Below, piece after piece: positions 27,968-37,447 of a DNA stretch of 64,000 bases. Both the position numbers and the translations under genes were made by a program. The stretch is taken from NCBI GenBank assembly GCA_016716185.1, contig JADJWV010000002.1, positions 2,518,501-2,582,500 on the forward strand. Reading direction: 5' to 3'. The notes below the pieces were generated by a model, which ran no database searches, was not told the origin of the DNA, and worked only from the letters and a program-made list of their open reading frames with translations. Position 1 is the first letter of the stretch; the number at the start of each line of letters is the position of its first letter. The stretch is from Saprospiraceae bacterium (GTDB lineage Bacteria; Bacteroidota; Bacteroidia; Chitinophagales; Saprospiraceae).

Positions 27968-28924
27968 TTAGGTAGTTTTTTCAGACAACACTTCCTTAAA
28001 ATAAGCATACGTCCTGGCAAGTCCCGGTTTCCTGTCGACCAATGGCTCCCACCCGAGAATTCTTTGAGCAAGACTGATATCCGGCCTTCTTTGTTTCGGA
28101 TCGTCTTCGGGCAATGGATGGTAGCTTATTTTGGAAGGGCTGCCCGGGACCAATTTTAAAATTTCCTCTGCAAAGTCGCGTATGCAAATTTCCTGTGGGT
28201 TGCCGAGATTGACCGGGTTCACATAATCGCTGAACAGCAGCCTGTATATACCTTCTACCAGATCGTCCACATAACAGAACGAACGCGTTTGAGAACCATC
28301 TCCAAAAATGCTGAGGTCTTCACCTAATATAGCCTGTTTAAAAAATGCAGGAAGCACCCGTCCATCATCCACCCGCATCCGGGGTCCGTAGGTATTAAAA
28401 ATTCTGACAATTCTGGTTTCGAGACCATGATACCGATGATATGCCATCGTAATGGCTTCCTGGAAGCGTTTCGCCTCATCGTAAACCCCACGCGGCCCGA
28501 TCGGATTGACATGCCCCCAATAATCTTCAGTCTGAGGATGAACCAATGGATCTCCGTAAACCTCAGATGTCGAGGCGATCAATATTCTTGCTTTCTTCTC
28601 CCTGGCCAATCCCAGTAAATTATGAGTCCCCAAAGAACCCACTTTCAGGGTTTGAATAGGCATTTTTAAATAATCGATGGGCGAAGCCGGTGATGCGAAA
28701 TGAAGTATGTAATCGAGCTTACCTGGCACATGTACGAACTTGCTTATGTCGTGATGGTAAAACTCGAATTCCTTTAATTTAAAAAGATGACTGATGTTAC
28801 TCAGCGATCCCGTAAGCAGATTATCCATTCCAATAACCTGAAATCCTTCGCGAATAAAACGATCGCACAGATGAGATCCGATAAAACCGGCCGCACCGGT
28901 AATTAATATTTTAGCAGGGTTCAT
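27968..28924 (-). CDS. UDP-glucuronate decarboxylase-like SDR (UXS)
   Basis: An extended SDR enzyme, most similar to UDP-glucuronate decarboxylase, which makes UDP-xylose. The protein has 318 residues from the Met at 28924. NAD motif ITGAAGFIGSHLCDRF, then LHFASPASPIDYLKMPIQTL, which is characteristic of UXS and not of RmlB, STSEVYGDPLVHPQ, and RGVYDEAKRFQEA carrying the catalytic Tyr and Lys. It is the first gene of the UXS-rmlB-SLBB operon. A 4-epimerase function is less likely given the ASPASPxxY motif. UDP-xylose may be a component of the exported glycan. Confidence 0.9.
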   Translation of the reverse strand: MNPAKILITGAAGFIGSHLCDRFIREGFQVIGMDNLLTGSLSNISHLFKLKEFEFYHHDISKFVHVPGKLDYILHFASPASPIDYLKMPIQTLKVGSLGTHNLLGLAREKKARILIASTSEVYGDPLVHPQTEDYWGHVNPIGPRGVYDEAKRFQEAITMAYHRYHGLETRIVRIFNTYGPRMRVDDGRVLPAFFKQAILGEDLSIFGDGSQTRSFCYVDDLVEGIYRLLFSDYVNPVNLGNPQEICIRDFAEEILKLVPGSPSKISYHPLPEDDPKQRRPDISLAQRILGWEPLVDRKPGLARTYAYFKEVLSEKTT

Positions 28925-29117
28925 TTGATTGCAAATGTACATAAGAAGCCGGAAGCAGTATTGGATACACAAATCAGGAAAGAAGTATTTCAATTACATT
29001 ATGATAAAATAAATATGTAATTAGTTATAATATAATTAATTAATATATAAATGGACAGTTTCACCTCATCCCCTGCATAATTCCATTCATCTGACTTATT
29101 TTTGAACTTTGAATATT

Positions 29118-29888
29118 ATGGAACTGATTAAAATCCTCACCGGTAATATCTGCCTTGCCAGGCTGTTCCCAATAATTTTTTCGATATGCAATGCATCAGC
29201 ACAGAAAACTGCGGTGCTCTTTCCCGAATTCCATTACGTCATGGGCATTCCAGGCGCTGACTTGTCAAACAGATATGGGCCCCACCTGGGTATCGGAGCC
29301 GGTCTGAATTATCAGCCCAAATCCGAACTTCTAAATTTTGCGATCCGGTACAGCCTCATCTTTGGTTCTGATGTACGGGAAGATGTCCTTAAACCTTTTC
29401 GCACAGATTTTGAAGGCCTGCTCATTGGTTTTGATGAATTACTCAGCGAAATGAAACTCCGGGAAAGGGCATGGCTCATTCAGGCAGCCACCGGTGGACT
29501 AATTCCTCTGTCGGAAAAAACAACAAAGCGCCTCAGTTTGAAATGGCAACTTGGATTCGGTTTTTTTGAACACAAAATCCGCTTTGTCGACGATGCCAGT
29601 TCTTTGCCTCAGTTCAATTCCAGCCTCGTCAAAGGTCTCGACCGGCTGAGCAATGGATTTGCATTGATTCCTTCGCTGGGTTATGAATCTCTTTCCAACC
29701 GTGGAAAATTTTCATACTACGCCGGTATTGAAAGTATTTTTGGATTTACAAAAAATCAAAGATCTTACCACTATGATCTGGGCATATCAGAGCTCGGAAA
29801 ATCGAGACTGGACCTGATGATTCAGATGAAACTGGCCATTTACCTCCCCTTTTATCCGCAAAGTTCCTCGGAATTGATCGAATACTAA
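29118..29888 (+). CDS. Probable outer-membrane barrel protein upstream of kdtA
   Basis: A 256-residue protein with an N-terminal hydrophobic region ending in ASAQ, then beta-strand-rich sequence (LGIGAGLNYQPKSELLNFAIRYSL, quoted in part as LGIGAGLNYQ and LNFAIRYSLIFG), and a C-terminal strand LDLMIQMKLAIYLPF typical of outer-membrane barrels. I do not recognise a family. The ATG at 29118 is preferred to TTG at 29109. It lies three bases upstream of kdtA and is probably transcribed with it, suggesting a link to LPS or envelope assembly, by inference only. Confidence 0.65.
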   Translation: MELIKILTGNICLARLFPIIFSICNASAQKTAVLFPEFHYVMGIPGADLSNRYGPHLGIGAGLNYQPKSELLNFAIRYSLIFGSDVREDVLKPFRTDFEGLLIGFDELLSEMKLRERAWLIQAATGGLIPLSEKTTKRLSLKWQLGFGFFEHKIRFVDDASSLPQFNSSLVKGLDRLSNGFALIPSLGYESLSNRGKFSYYAGIESIFGFTKNQRSYHYDLGISELGKSRLDLMIQMKLAIYLPFYPQSSSELIEY

Positions 29889-29891
29889 CAT

Positions 29892-31133
29892 ATGTTAGTC
29901 CTGTATGGCATTTTGATGGAAATTTATTTCGGAGGCATTCGCTTGATGTCCCCATTCTTGAACTCTGCGAAAGCATTTACTGCCGGACGAAAAAACTGGA
30001 AGACAAAAATGCAGGTGTTCAACAACCAATATCCTTCTACCGGAAGAAAGCGCTTGTGGCTTCATGCATCGTCGCTGGGCGAGTTTGAACAGGGAAGAGA
30101 ACTTCTGGAAAAAATCAGAGCTGAATTTCCGGATTGGTTGATCGTGCTGAGCTTTTTTTCCCCTTCGGGTTTTGAAAAACGAAAAGACTATCCACATGCT
30201 GATCTGGTCTGTTATTTTCCATCAGATCGTTATTCGGATGTACAATCATTCTTGGATCTTCTTCATCCGGATTTAGTCGTGTTTGTTAAATACGATTTCT
30301 GGTTTATACTGCTCTCCCAACTTCATCGAAGAAAGATTCCGTTCTTTTTTATCTCTGCCATCTTCAGAAAAAATCACTTTTTGCTACACCGGTATTTAAA
30401 ATCCTTTCTGAAACGGGTTATGAATGCCAAACATATTTTCCTATTGGATAAGCCAAGTGAAACTTACCTCAAAGCAAAAACATACACAAATATTTCGGTG
30501 GCGGGAGATACCCGTATGGATCGGGTTTATAAAATTGCCGGGGCGTCCTATTCCGACGGCCGGTTGAATTCATTTTGTGCCGATGCTCCCGTACTCATCT
30601 GTGGCAGTGTATGGTCCTCAGATTTCAAAATTCTGACTCCGGGTCTAAAAAACCTGATCGAACGGGGGTGGAAACTGATCCTGGTCCCACATAAAATCGA
30701 CAAAAGCAATTTGGATGCTTGCAGCAAAGCTTTTCATGGGCAGTTTCAATTTTATTCCCGATACGTCGATTCCCTGGAATCAAAAGTACTTATAGTCGAT
30801 GAAATAGGCCATCTGGCATACATCTACAGGTATGCATCCCTGGCTTATGTCGGAGGAGGCTTTGGTAAAGGCATTCACAACATCCTGGAAGCCGCTGTCT
30901 ATGGAATTCCCGTTTGTTTTGGACCACGTTACCAAAAATTCCCGGAAGCTGCAGAGTTGATCAACCGGGGCCTGGCTTACCCCATTGAATACAAACACGA
31001 ACTGGTGGGTTTTGCCATACGAACCCAGAGAAGCTCGATGGTATATAAAGAAAAAATACTGGCGTACTTTGCAGAAAATTTAGGTGCCAGTGACCGGATC
31101 TTTGAAGTTTTAAAAACATATTTAAAGCCTTGA
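29892..31133 (+). CDS. waaA: 3-Deoxy-D-manno-octulosonic acid (Kdo) transferase
   Basis: Membrane-associated GT-B glycosyltransferase (KdtA/WaaA) that attaches Kdo from CMP-Kdo to lipid A precursor in LPS synthesis. The 413 residues include the N-terminal membrane segment, the catalytic-base region LWLHASSLGEFEQGR, the FVKYDFWF motif, ISAIFRKNHF, the AGDTRMDRV motif, and the C-terminal donor-binding YVGGGFGKGIHNILEAAVYG. All are family landmarks. The stop overlaps the start of hldA, so the two are coupled. Confidence 0.95.
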   Translation: MLVLYGILMEIYFGGIRLMSPFLNSAKAFTAGRKNWKTKMQVFNNQYPSTGRKRLWLHASSLGEFEQGRELLEKIRAEFPDWLIVLSFFSPSGFEKRKDYPHADLVCYFPSDRYSDVQSFLDLLHPDLVVFVKYDFWFILLSQLHRRKIPFFFISAIFRKNHFLLHRYLKSFLKRVMNAKHIFLLDKPSETYLKAKTYTNISVAGDTRMDRVYKIAGASYSDGRLNSFCADAPVLICGSVWSSDFKILTPGLKNLIERGWKLILVPHKIDKSNLDACSKAFHGQFQFYSRYVDSLESKVLIVDEIGHLAYIYRYASLAYVGGGFGKGIHNILEAAVYGIPVCFGPRYQKFPEAAELINRGLAYPIEYKHELVGFAIRTQRSSMVYKEKILAYFAENLGASDRIFEVLKTYLKP

Positions 31134-32119
31134 ACCCAACATTTAATAAAGATCTAGAAGTTTTAAGCAGGGATTTATCTTCCATTCACATTGCTGTACT
31201 CGGCGATATCATGATCGACAGATACATCACAGGTTCGGCTTTCCGCATTTCTCCTGAAGCGCCTGTGCCTGTGGTGTTGCAAAAACAGCTGTTTGACAAA
31301 CCCGGAGGAGCATCCAATGTAGCAGCCAACCTCAAATCCATGGGATGCAAAGTGAGTCTCATCGGACTTACCGGTCAAGACGAAAATGCATTCCTGATTA
31401 AAAAACTTTTAGAGCATTCGGGCTGTGATTCTACAATTCTTATCGAAGATCCTTCGCGCCCGACTACGGTTAAAACCCGGGTGATGGCCGATGGGCACCA
31501 GATTACCCGGATCGATGTCGAAAGTGAGGAACCCTTATCTTCCATATACCAAAATGAGGCCCTTCGGTGTTTGGAATCCTTATTTGCTCAAAACAAACCC
31601 GAAGTCCTGATTTTACAGGATTACAACAAGGGCTTTTTACATTCCGGATGGATTTCTAAAATTCTGGATCTGGCAAGGATTTTCGATGTCAGGATAGCCG
31701 TTGATCCCAAAAAGAAGAATTTCTTTGAATACAACTGTGTTGACCTGTTTAAACCGAATCTGAAAGAGGCTTTACAGCAATATCCCGGAAATTTTAAAGG
31801 ATTAGACCAACTGCCCGAACTTTCAGAATATCTTATGGACCGGCTCCAATGCAAAACCTTAATGATCACGCTGGCATCGGAGGGGATCTGGGTGCAGACC
31901 GGAGAAACTGGCAAAATTTATCCAACCAAAGCCCGAAAAATTACGGATGTCAGTGGTGCCGGAGATACCGTGATCAGTCTGGCAGCGATTTGCAAAGCTT
32001 GTACGTTATCTGATGAGTTTATGGCCATAAGTTGCAATGAAGCGGGCGGACAGGTTTGCGAGAAGATTGGGGTAGCTCTGGTGGATAAAGCCTTGCTACT
32101 GCAGCATTTGAAGAGTTAA
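31130..32119 (+). CDS. hldA: D-glycero-beta-D-manno-heptose 7-phosphate kinase (RfaE1/HldA type)
   Basis: A PfkB-family sugar kinase that makes heptose 1,7-bisphosphate for LPS heptose. The 329 residues carry LGDIMIDRYITGSAFRISPE, PGGASNVAANLKSMG and the C-terminal DVSGAGDTVISLAA with the catalytic aspartate. Only the kinase domain is present; the adenylyltransferase domain of E. coli HldE is absent and must be encoded elsewhere. Translation should begin at TTG 31130, which overlaps the waaA stop (TTGA); the first ATG lies inside the conserved substrate motif, so it cannot be the start. Confidence 0.92.
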   Translation: MNPTFNKDLEVLSRDLSSIHIAVLGDIMIDRYITGSAFRISPEAPVPVVLQKQLFDKPGGASNVAANLKSMGCKVSLIGLTGQDENAFLIKKLLEHSGCDSTILIEDPSRPTTVKTRVMADGHQITRIDVESEEPLSSIYQNEALRCLESLFAQNKPEVLILQDYNKGFLHSGWISKILDLARIFDVRIAVDPKKKNFFEYNCVDLFKPNLKEALQQYPGNFKGLDQLPELSEYLMDRLQCKTLMITLASEGIWVQTGETGKIYPTKARKITDVSGAGDTVISLAAICKACTLSDEFMAISCNEAGGQVCEKIGVALVDKALLLQHLKS

Positions 32120-32154
32120 TTTGTTAAAATGGCCGCTGAACCATGTTCAAGTAC

Positions 32155-32162
32155 TATATTTG
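32155..32162 (+). promoter_or_regulatory. Bacteroidota -7 element (TATATTTG)
   Basis: A perfect TAnnTTTG match 51 bases before the ATG of the T9SS cargo gene at 32213. A TTTG -33 element at the usual spacing is not visible, so the promoter call rests on one element and position. Confidence 0.35.
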
Positions 32163-32212
32163 TGGGCTTTTTTAAAAGAAATATTATTCACTTTCATCAA
32201 TTTACCGTTTTT

Positions 32213-34099
32213 ATGAAAAGAATCTTTACAGTTTTATCAATTTTATTCACGAGCCTTGGCCTTGTCCAGGCACAAACGATCCTTTGGGGTGGACCTTCAG
32301 ATCCTAACTCTACATTTATGGGAGGTATGAACGGATGGACTACACAGGGCTTAAGTTCTGCCGATCCGGCAAAAGCCGATTCGGCTACTTGGTATTACAG
32401 CGCAGCCGCGAATGCTGCCGGAGGTGCTTACTGGGGCGCAAGAGGTCAAATCCAGTCTCCATCGCGTGCAAATGGGGCCATGGTATTCAACTCCGACTTT
32501 TACGACAATGCAGGAATTGTTGGCAATTTTGGCAATGGCAAGTGTCCGGCTCCTCACACCGGAGTATTAGTCAGCCCGGTCATCGATTGTTCAGCATTCC
32601 CGGGTGTTGCTTTGAAATTCAATCAGTATTACCGGAATTTCCAGTCCACTACATTTGTCGATATCAGTAATGACGGTGGCGCAAACTGGACTTCTTTCCA
32701 GGTGAATGAAACCATTCCTGTTAATCAGGAGACGGCAACCAACAATCAAATTACAATTGACATTTCGAATGTTGCTGCTCAGCAAGCCAATGTCCAGATT
32801 CGCTTCCGTTTTGAAGGCGAATATTACTTCTGGATCATCGACGATGTTCAGTTAATCGATGTACCTGCATTCGATTTGGCTTTGAACAGTCATTTCTATA
32901 CACCTGCTGCTTATCGTCAGCCTAAAGATCAGATCTGCTTTGATACGATGATCTTCTCTGCCAATTTGAACAACAAAGGCAGCATGGCTCAAACGAATGT
33001 GGTTCTGGTTGGAGAAATTCTCGATATCGACAGAAAAACAGTGCTTTTCAGAGACTCTGTTATTGTTGCCAGACTCGAAACTACTGATGACGATACAACA
33101 TTCCGTACGGACAATTACTTTGTTCCAAATAAATTGCCATTTGGAAGGTATTATTTCCGCTATACCGTTTATGGTTTGGATGCAAATGGAGACTACAATC
33201 AGATTGATAACATACGTCTCGATTCTTTTGAAGTATCCCTTGACGATTACACAAAAGCACCACGTGCAACGAGTGGAGTTAGAGCCGGATCTGGTGCAGG
33301 TTATATTTTTGGAAACCTTTACAGAACTTCAAACTGTTGGAATGCAAATGATCAGTGGAAAGCAACTAAAACGCGTTTTTCAATGGTGGCCAATCCGGGT
33401 GGAACTTTAGATGCATATTCTGTATCTATTTATTTTTTGAAAGTCAATGACGATATTGAACAAGACTGGTCAAATTTTGATGGAACTGGAGGTATCACTT
33501 CTCCATCGATTGAAATTTTATCGGCAGAGTCTTTTACAGGAACAACAGAGCAGAATTTTCAATTGATAGAAGTGGATCTGACTGATTTTAATACAGGAGA
33601 TCCTGGCATCTTGTTGAAACCCAATTCCAGATATTTCATTGGAACAGAACATCCACCAACACCAACTGGTGCGGTTCCAATTTTCCATTCCATCAGCAAC
33701 GAGAAAAGTTACAATGCTCAGGCATTTTCAACTTTTGTGATAGATGCTGCCGGAGAATGGTTCAATGGATTCCAAGGTGTAAATACTCCAATTCAGGAAC
33801 TTCAGCTTGCCTTGGTTTCAAGTACAGACGAGAAGCCATTAGCAGATCATACCATGGAAGTATATCCTAATCCGGTAGCCGATGGAGTGCTCAAAGTTTC
33901 TTTAAACTTTGAAAAAGCTACAGACGCCAACATCACTTTGGCTCAGCTGGATGGTAAAATTGTTGGATTCGACAGCCATAAAGCTATTGACAAAAGCATC
34001 ATCCCGGTTTCAGTTCAGGATTTGAATGCAGGTACTTACCTCATTCGCGTATCTACTGAAGAAGGAACGTTAACCAAGAAATTCACAGTGATAAAATAA
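32213..34099 (+). CDS. T9SS type A cargo protein, large secreted surface protein
   Basis: A 628-residue exported protein. After the signal peptide (MKRIFTVLSILFTSLGLVQA) comes a beta-rich region with VDISNDGGANWTSFQVNE and RFRFEGEYYFWIIDDVQLID, which resembles MAM or choice-of-anchor-J-like lectin folds. The last about 80 residues (TMEVYPNPVADGVLKVSLNF to LTKKFTVIK) form a type A sorting domain, so the protein is secreted across the outer membrane by T9SS and probably surface-attached. No catalytic motif is visible. It begins at the Met at 32213 because that gives the signal peptide. A strong terminator follows directly. Confidence 0.85.
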   Translation: MKRIFTVLSILFTSLGLVQAQTILWGGPSDPNSTFMGGMNGWTTQGLSSADPAKADSATWYYSAAANAAGGAYWGARGQIQSPSRANGAMVFNSDFYDNAGIVGNFGNGKCPAPHTGVLVSPVIDCSAFPGVALKFNQYYRNFQSTTFVDISNDGGANWTSFQVNETIPVNQETATNNQITIDISNVAAQQANVQIRFRFEGEYYFWIIDDVQLIDVPAFDLALNSHFYTPAAYRQPKDQICFDTMIFSANLNNKGSMAQTNVVLVGEILDIDRKTVLFRDSVIVARLETTDDDTTFRTDNYFVPNKLPFGRYYFRYTVYGLDANGDYNQIDNIRLDSFEVSLDDYTKAPRATSGVRAGSGAGYIFGNLYRTSNCWNANDQWKATKTRFSMVANPGGTLDAYSVSIYFLKVNDDIEQDWSNFDGTGGITSPSIEILSAESFTGTTEQNFQLIEVDLTDFNTGDPGILLKPNSRYFIGTEHPPTPTGAVPIFHSISNEKSYNAQAFSTFVIDAAGEWFNGFQGVNTPIQELQLALVSSTDEKPLADHTMEVYPNPVADGVLKVSLNFEKATDANITLAQLDGKIVGFDSHKAIDKSIIPVSVQDLNAGTYLIRVSTEEGTLTKKFTVIK

Positions 34100-34122
34100 T
34101 TCGCTTTTTCAAGCAAATAGAA

Positions 34123-34152
34123 AAGCCTGGAAGTTTTCTTCCGGGCTTTTTT
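34123..34152 (+). terminator. Rho-independent terminator after the T9SS cargo gene
   Basis: AAGCCTGGAAG pairs with CTTCCGGGCTT around a TTTT loop and runs into Ts; it lies 24 bases past the stop codon. Confidence 0.88.
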
Positions 34153-34178
34153 ATTGCCGTTAGAATAGAACTTCCTCT

Positions 34179-34264
34179 GCTGGCGCAAGTCTTCCGCCAA
34201 AAGGCGGACAAGGCCGCCAAAGGCGGACAAGACCGCCAAAGGTGGACAAGACCGACTTGTGCCA
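34179..34264 (+). repeat. REP-like palindromic element, copy A (expanded)
   Basis: Begins GCTGGCGCAAGTCTTCC and ends CCGACTTGTGCCA; the ends pair as an inverted repeat. The middle holds three GCCAAAGGCGGACAA-type units. The same ends recur at 43857-43924 and, in the opposite orientation and without inner units, at 44609-44636. The sequence after the element (TTGATACA) resembles that after copy B (ATGATACA). Confidence 0.85.
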
Positions 34265-34772
34265 TTGATACAATTTATGTTATGCTTCCTTCTTTCCACA
34301 CTCATGTCAATTCCGATAGATTTTAAAACATATGCTGTACAATCAAGCTCTTCAGTATTCATATGTGACCGGTTGATCGTTTGCTCCGAAACAAATGATT
34401 ACTAAACACTATAACTTGAATGGAATATTAGGCGATACTTTACGAAATTTTTGCTACTGTGTTTGTTTGAAAATTTGCCACAAAAAAGCACAAAAGCGAA
34501 TGGAGATGGCTGAAGCTTAATGTATCGAAATATAAAACTTTTGTACAAACACCTTCTGGATGTTGGTTAAAAAGGTGGGTAATGCATCCAAAGTTTGGTG
34601 TAGAAGAGAACCATTGGGCGGTACCCAGTTTAGTAGAAGAAAAATGTGGCTGGCTATTTTGTGAAAAATGAATGATAAAATTTCTGTAATTTCAATTGAT
34701 TTTTGCAGATTTTGGTTCAGCGATTGTCCAACATATATTGACTTTTGATAATTAACTAGTGGATTTCACATC
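34265..34772. other. Gene-free stretch
   Basis: About 500 AT-rich bases between the REP-like element and the next barrel gene. No protein-like frame, tRNA or clear hairpin. A promoter for the gene at 34773 presumably lies near its end, but I cannot place one. Confidence 0.5.
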
Positions 34773-35372
34773 ATGAGTAAACTTAGAATTGAAAAGCTGT
34801 ACATAACCAGTGTAATAATGGTTATGTACAGCCTTCTTGGTTCAAGCCAGATAAGTTTAGGCTTAAAAGGCGGGGTTAATTATGGCCAAGTTCGAGGTAA
34901 TATAGATCCACCAGAATCTGATCGCTTTGACAATGGAATTGGGCTGAGGATCGGAATAACACTGAATTATAGTATAGGCAGATTAAAATTTGGAACGGGT
35001 GGTTTATTGTCATTTAGACCAACTTGTGCCAAATATTCTTTTTTTAAAAATGAATGCGGAACACTTCACTTTACATTCATTGAAATTCCAATTTCATTTT
35101 ATCGCACATTTCTCGACGATAAAATTCAAACCGGAATTAGTGTTATTAATGGATTCACAAAATACCCACCAATCAGTTTAATTGACGATAAAGAATATGA
35201 AATTGATATAGAATGCTCATTAGCCTGGAATATAAACCAAAAATTCAATATTGAAATCTCATATTTGTTCGGAGGCCTAAACCCCTTGTTTTCAGATAGA
35301 GATACTCATCTATTTTTTGTTGGTAATATATCCTTAAATTATTCAATTTATCGCATTTTATTACCTAAATAA
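34773..35372 (+). CDS. Small outer-membrane beta-barrel protein
   Basis: A 199-residue protein with a signal-like N-terminus (LYITSVIMVMYSLLGSSQ) followed by ISLGLKGGVNYGQVRG, LRIGITLNYSIGRLKFGTGG and a strand-rich remainder ending NISLNYSIYRILL. This is the usual look of eight-stranded PorT/OmpW-like barrels of Bacteroidota (PF13568 type). Function unknown. A gene of its own, between a T9SS cargo gene and a convergent lipoprotein gene. Confidence 0.75.
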   Translation: MSKLRIEKLYITSVIMVMYSLLGSSQISLGLKGGVNYGQVRGNIDPPESDRFDNGIGLRIGITLNYSIGRLKFGTGGLLSFRPTCAKYSFFKNECGTLHFTFIEIPISFYRTFLDDKIQTGISVINGFTKYPPISLIDDKEYEIDIECSLAWNINQKFNIEISYLFGGLNPLFSDRDTHLFFVGNISLNYSIYRILLPK

Positions 35373-35477
35373 GAAAGATAAAGTTCAATCGAACTTTTCA
35401 CTTCACGTTAAATGAATATCATTTATTAGTCAATCAACATTAGGATTATAATTATTGCAGAAAAATAAATCTTTTTA

Positions 35478-35927
35478 TCACTTCAATATTTCATAGGTCA
35501 AATACCACTCAGCCAGACATGAACCACAACTAATGTACTCACTAAATGGAGATACACTGCTCAGGCCAGGCTGCAGTGTTATATAATTCTCCATAATTTG
35601 GTCATTGATTGAATCAGCATCATAAGCAGATAAATAAATTCTATCAAGTACGCCTTTAAAAGCGATATCCGAATTTATTTTAAACTTTACAGGTGCTGCT
35701 AAAACATCCATGTTCTCAGAACGGTCGGATACAAAAATAATTGAATCATTTAAGGTAACAGTAATAAAAATATCCGGACCATTAAAACTATCCCATGTAA
35801 CTAAACTACTGGTATCAACAAATTTGCTTAGAACAATTTCAGTTAATTTTAACTTGCGAAAAGTTTCCTCGTTAGAGCAAGAAGTAAACAGAATCAATAA
35901 CCAAGGGAAAACAAAGATGTACTTCAT
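35478..35927 (-). CDS. Putative lipoprotein of unknown function
   Basis: A 149-residue protein with a lipoprotein signal: hydrophobic FVFPWLLILFTSC followed by SNEE, with the cysteine at about residue 17. The mature part is soluble and beta-rich and holds a late CGSCLAEW pair of cysteines. No family recognised. It is convergent with the preceding barrel gene and divergent from the truncated CHU_C frame. Confidence 0.6.
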   Translation of the reverse strand: MKYIFVFPWLLILFTSCSNEETFRKLKLTEIVLSKFVDTSSLVTWDSFNGPDIFITVTLNDSIIFVSDRSENMDVLAAPVKFKINSDIAFKGVLDRIYLSAYDADSINDQIMENYITLQPGLSSVSPFSEYISCGSCLAEWYLTYEILK

Positions 35928-35972
35928 AAACTTTACTTTAATTATACAATTTTAATATATTTATCACATTGA

Positions 35973-36584
35973 TCAAAATCTAATTCTTCTCTTTTTATAG
36001 ACAATCCTTCTGTAGTCTTAGAAGGATGTTCTGTGTACGATACGGCAACCATTTACGAAGGAAATGAGCTGCTTATACAAATGAAGCAAAACATCGAACT
36101 GCTCCTTAATCAGTCTGCTGTCATTCCTTTTACCGTTTTAAGAGGTACAGTAAAAGAAATTTCTTCTGACCCTGCTGGCAATATTCGCTTATTACCTGGA
36201 AACCAATTGGAAATTACAAGTTATGCAGATCAATTGTTTACCATTTACTTTACAGATGAATTTGGATGCACTTATACACATCCCTTGAAAGTTACCATTC
36301 TTAAAGATTCAAACATTTTTTTGCCCAACGTATTTTCACCCAATGGCGATCAGATCAATGATGTTTGGACTCCTTTCATAGGAAGTGATTATCACATAGA
36401 ACAACTTACTATTTATGACCGTTGGGGGAACCTTGTTTATACGGTTTCCGGATCTGCACTGTGGGACGGGCGAATACTAAATGGAGATTACGCTTTACCG
36501 GGAGTTTATCTTATGCATTTGAGTTTAAAAAACAGATCGAATGAACTTAAAATTGTTACTACCGACGTAACTATTTTGAAATGA
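35973..36584 (+). pseudogene. 5'-truncated T9SS type B (CHU_C) protein remnant
   Basis: The frame is open from 35973 with clear coding character before any plausible start (IDNPSVVLEGCSVYDTATIY), then runs into the gliding-motility C-terminal sorting domain: NIFLPNVFSPNGDQINDVW, LTIYDRWGNLVYTV and GVYLMHLSLKN. Whole CHU_C cargo proteins are usually several hundred to thousands of residues with a signal peptide; here there is none. A GTG at 36033 could serve as a start but would give an unexported fragment. I read it as the 3' end of a deleted gene. Confidence 0.75.
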
Positions 36585-36852
36585 ATTTCGTCCTGCATGA
36601 TGAAATTACCGGTATACTCTTCGACGAAAACAATGCAATAATCATATAAGGCCATTTCTAACGAATGTTCGTTATGGATTGCACGACCATCTTGATCTAT
36701 GTTTATATGCAACATGAAAAATTCCATATGGATCTTAGAGAAATGTGGAGTGATACCTTTGGTCTTTTCCCCTTTTTACCTTTTTATCAAACAATTCCCT
36801 CCCGAAACCCTCAGGGTAAACCCTGATTTTCAACACATTTAACTAAAAAAAC

Positions 36853-36881
36853 TTGACAAGCTCCCTGGCATGTATTATATT
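36853..36881 (+). promoter_or_regulatory. Possible promoter TTGACA-N17-TATATT
   Basis: A TTGACA (36853-36858) and a TATATT (36876-36881) separated by exactly 17 bases, in the housekeeping sigma style and not the TAnnTTTG style usual here. It lies 32 bases upstream of the ATG of the broken secreted-protein frame at 36913. Upstream bases 36585-36852 hold nothing else clear. Confidence 0.35.
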
Positions 36882-36912
36882 CGCATATTGTTTAACCACT
36901 AAAACCTCTACC

Positions 36913-37144
36913 ATGAGAAAGATTATGTGCATTGGTAGACCCCCCTCTACCCCCCCCCCAATCTACGAAGTCATTCGTAGTTTATCTTAAACAACTTCTT
37001 TTACTATTGATGATTGCCCTGCCTGGAATATCGGTCTTTCCGTGAGTGCTTGATTATTATTATCTGATTGCAGCCAGTGAATATGATTCTGATGTTTGTT
37101 ATAAAATGCAGATTCAATGTGGAAGCAATCCAGTAAATTATTAA
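36913..37144 (+). pseudogene. Broken start of a secreted-protein gene with a poly-C tract
   Basis: ATG at 36913 opens MRKIMCIGRPP, then a C6-TCTA-C10 tract (36940-36959) shifts the frame. In the shifted frame lies a signal-peptide core (FVVYLKQLLLLLMIALPG), a single TGA, then protein-like sequence (YLIAASEYDSDVCYKMQI) to a stop at 37142. Adding or removing bases in the C tract would restore the first junction, but the TGA would remain. A perfect hairpin CTACGAA-GTCA-TTCGTAG follows the tract at 36963-36980. Bases 37145-37447 hold nothing further that I can support. Confidence 0.45.
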
Positions 37145-37447
37145 AATTTTAATTCAAATCTTTAAATCAGTTCTTATGGAAAATGAAAAATTTACTCCAC
37201 CCGTTGTATTTTAGATTAGCTTCATAAAGTATCATCAATAATTCGCATACGGGCTCACATTCATATCATCAGCAGCCATGTAGATTTAAGCAAAGAATTC
37301 TGCTATTGGTTCTTATTTAATATGACTTCTCCCTCATTGTTAATGAATGAATGCTAATCACAACGCAGTTCCAAAAGCGTGCATTCAAAATTTTGAATGC
37401 AATAGGAATAATATACCATTTTTCTAAAATGTAACAAATTAAAAAAA

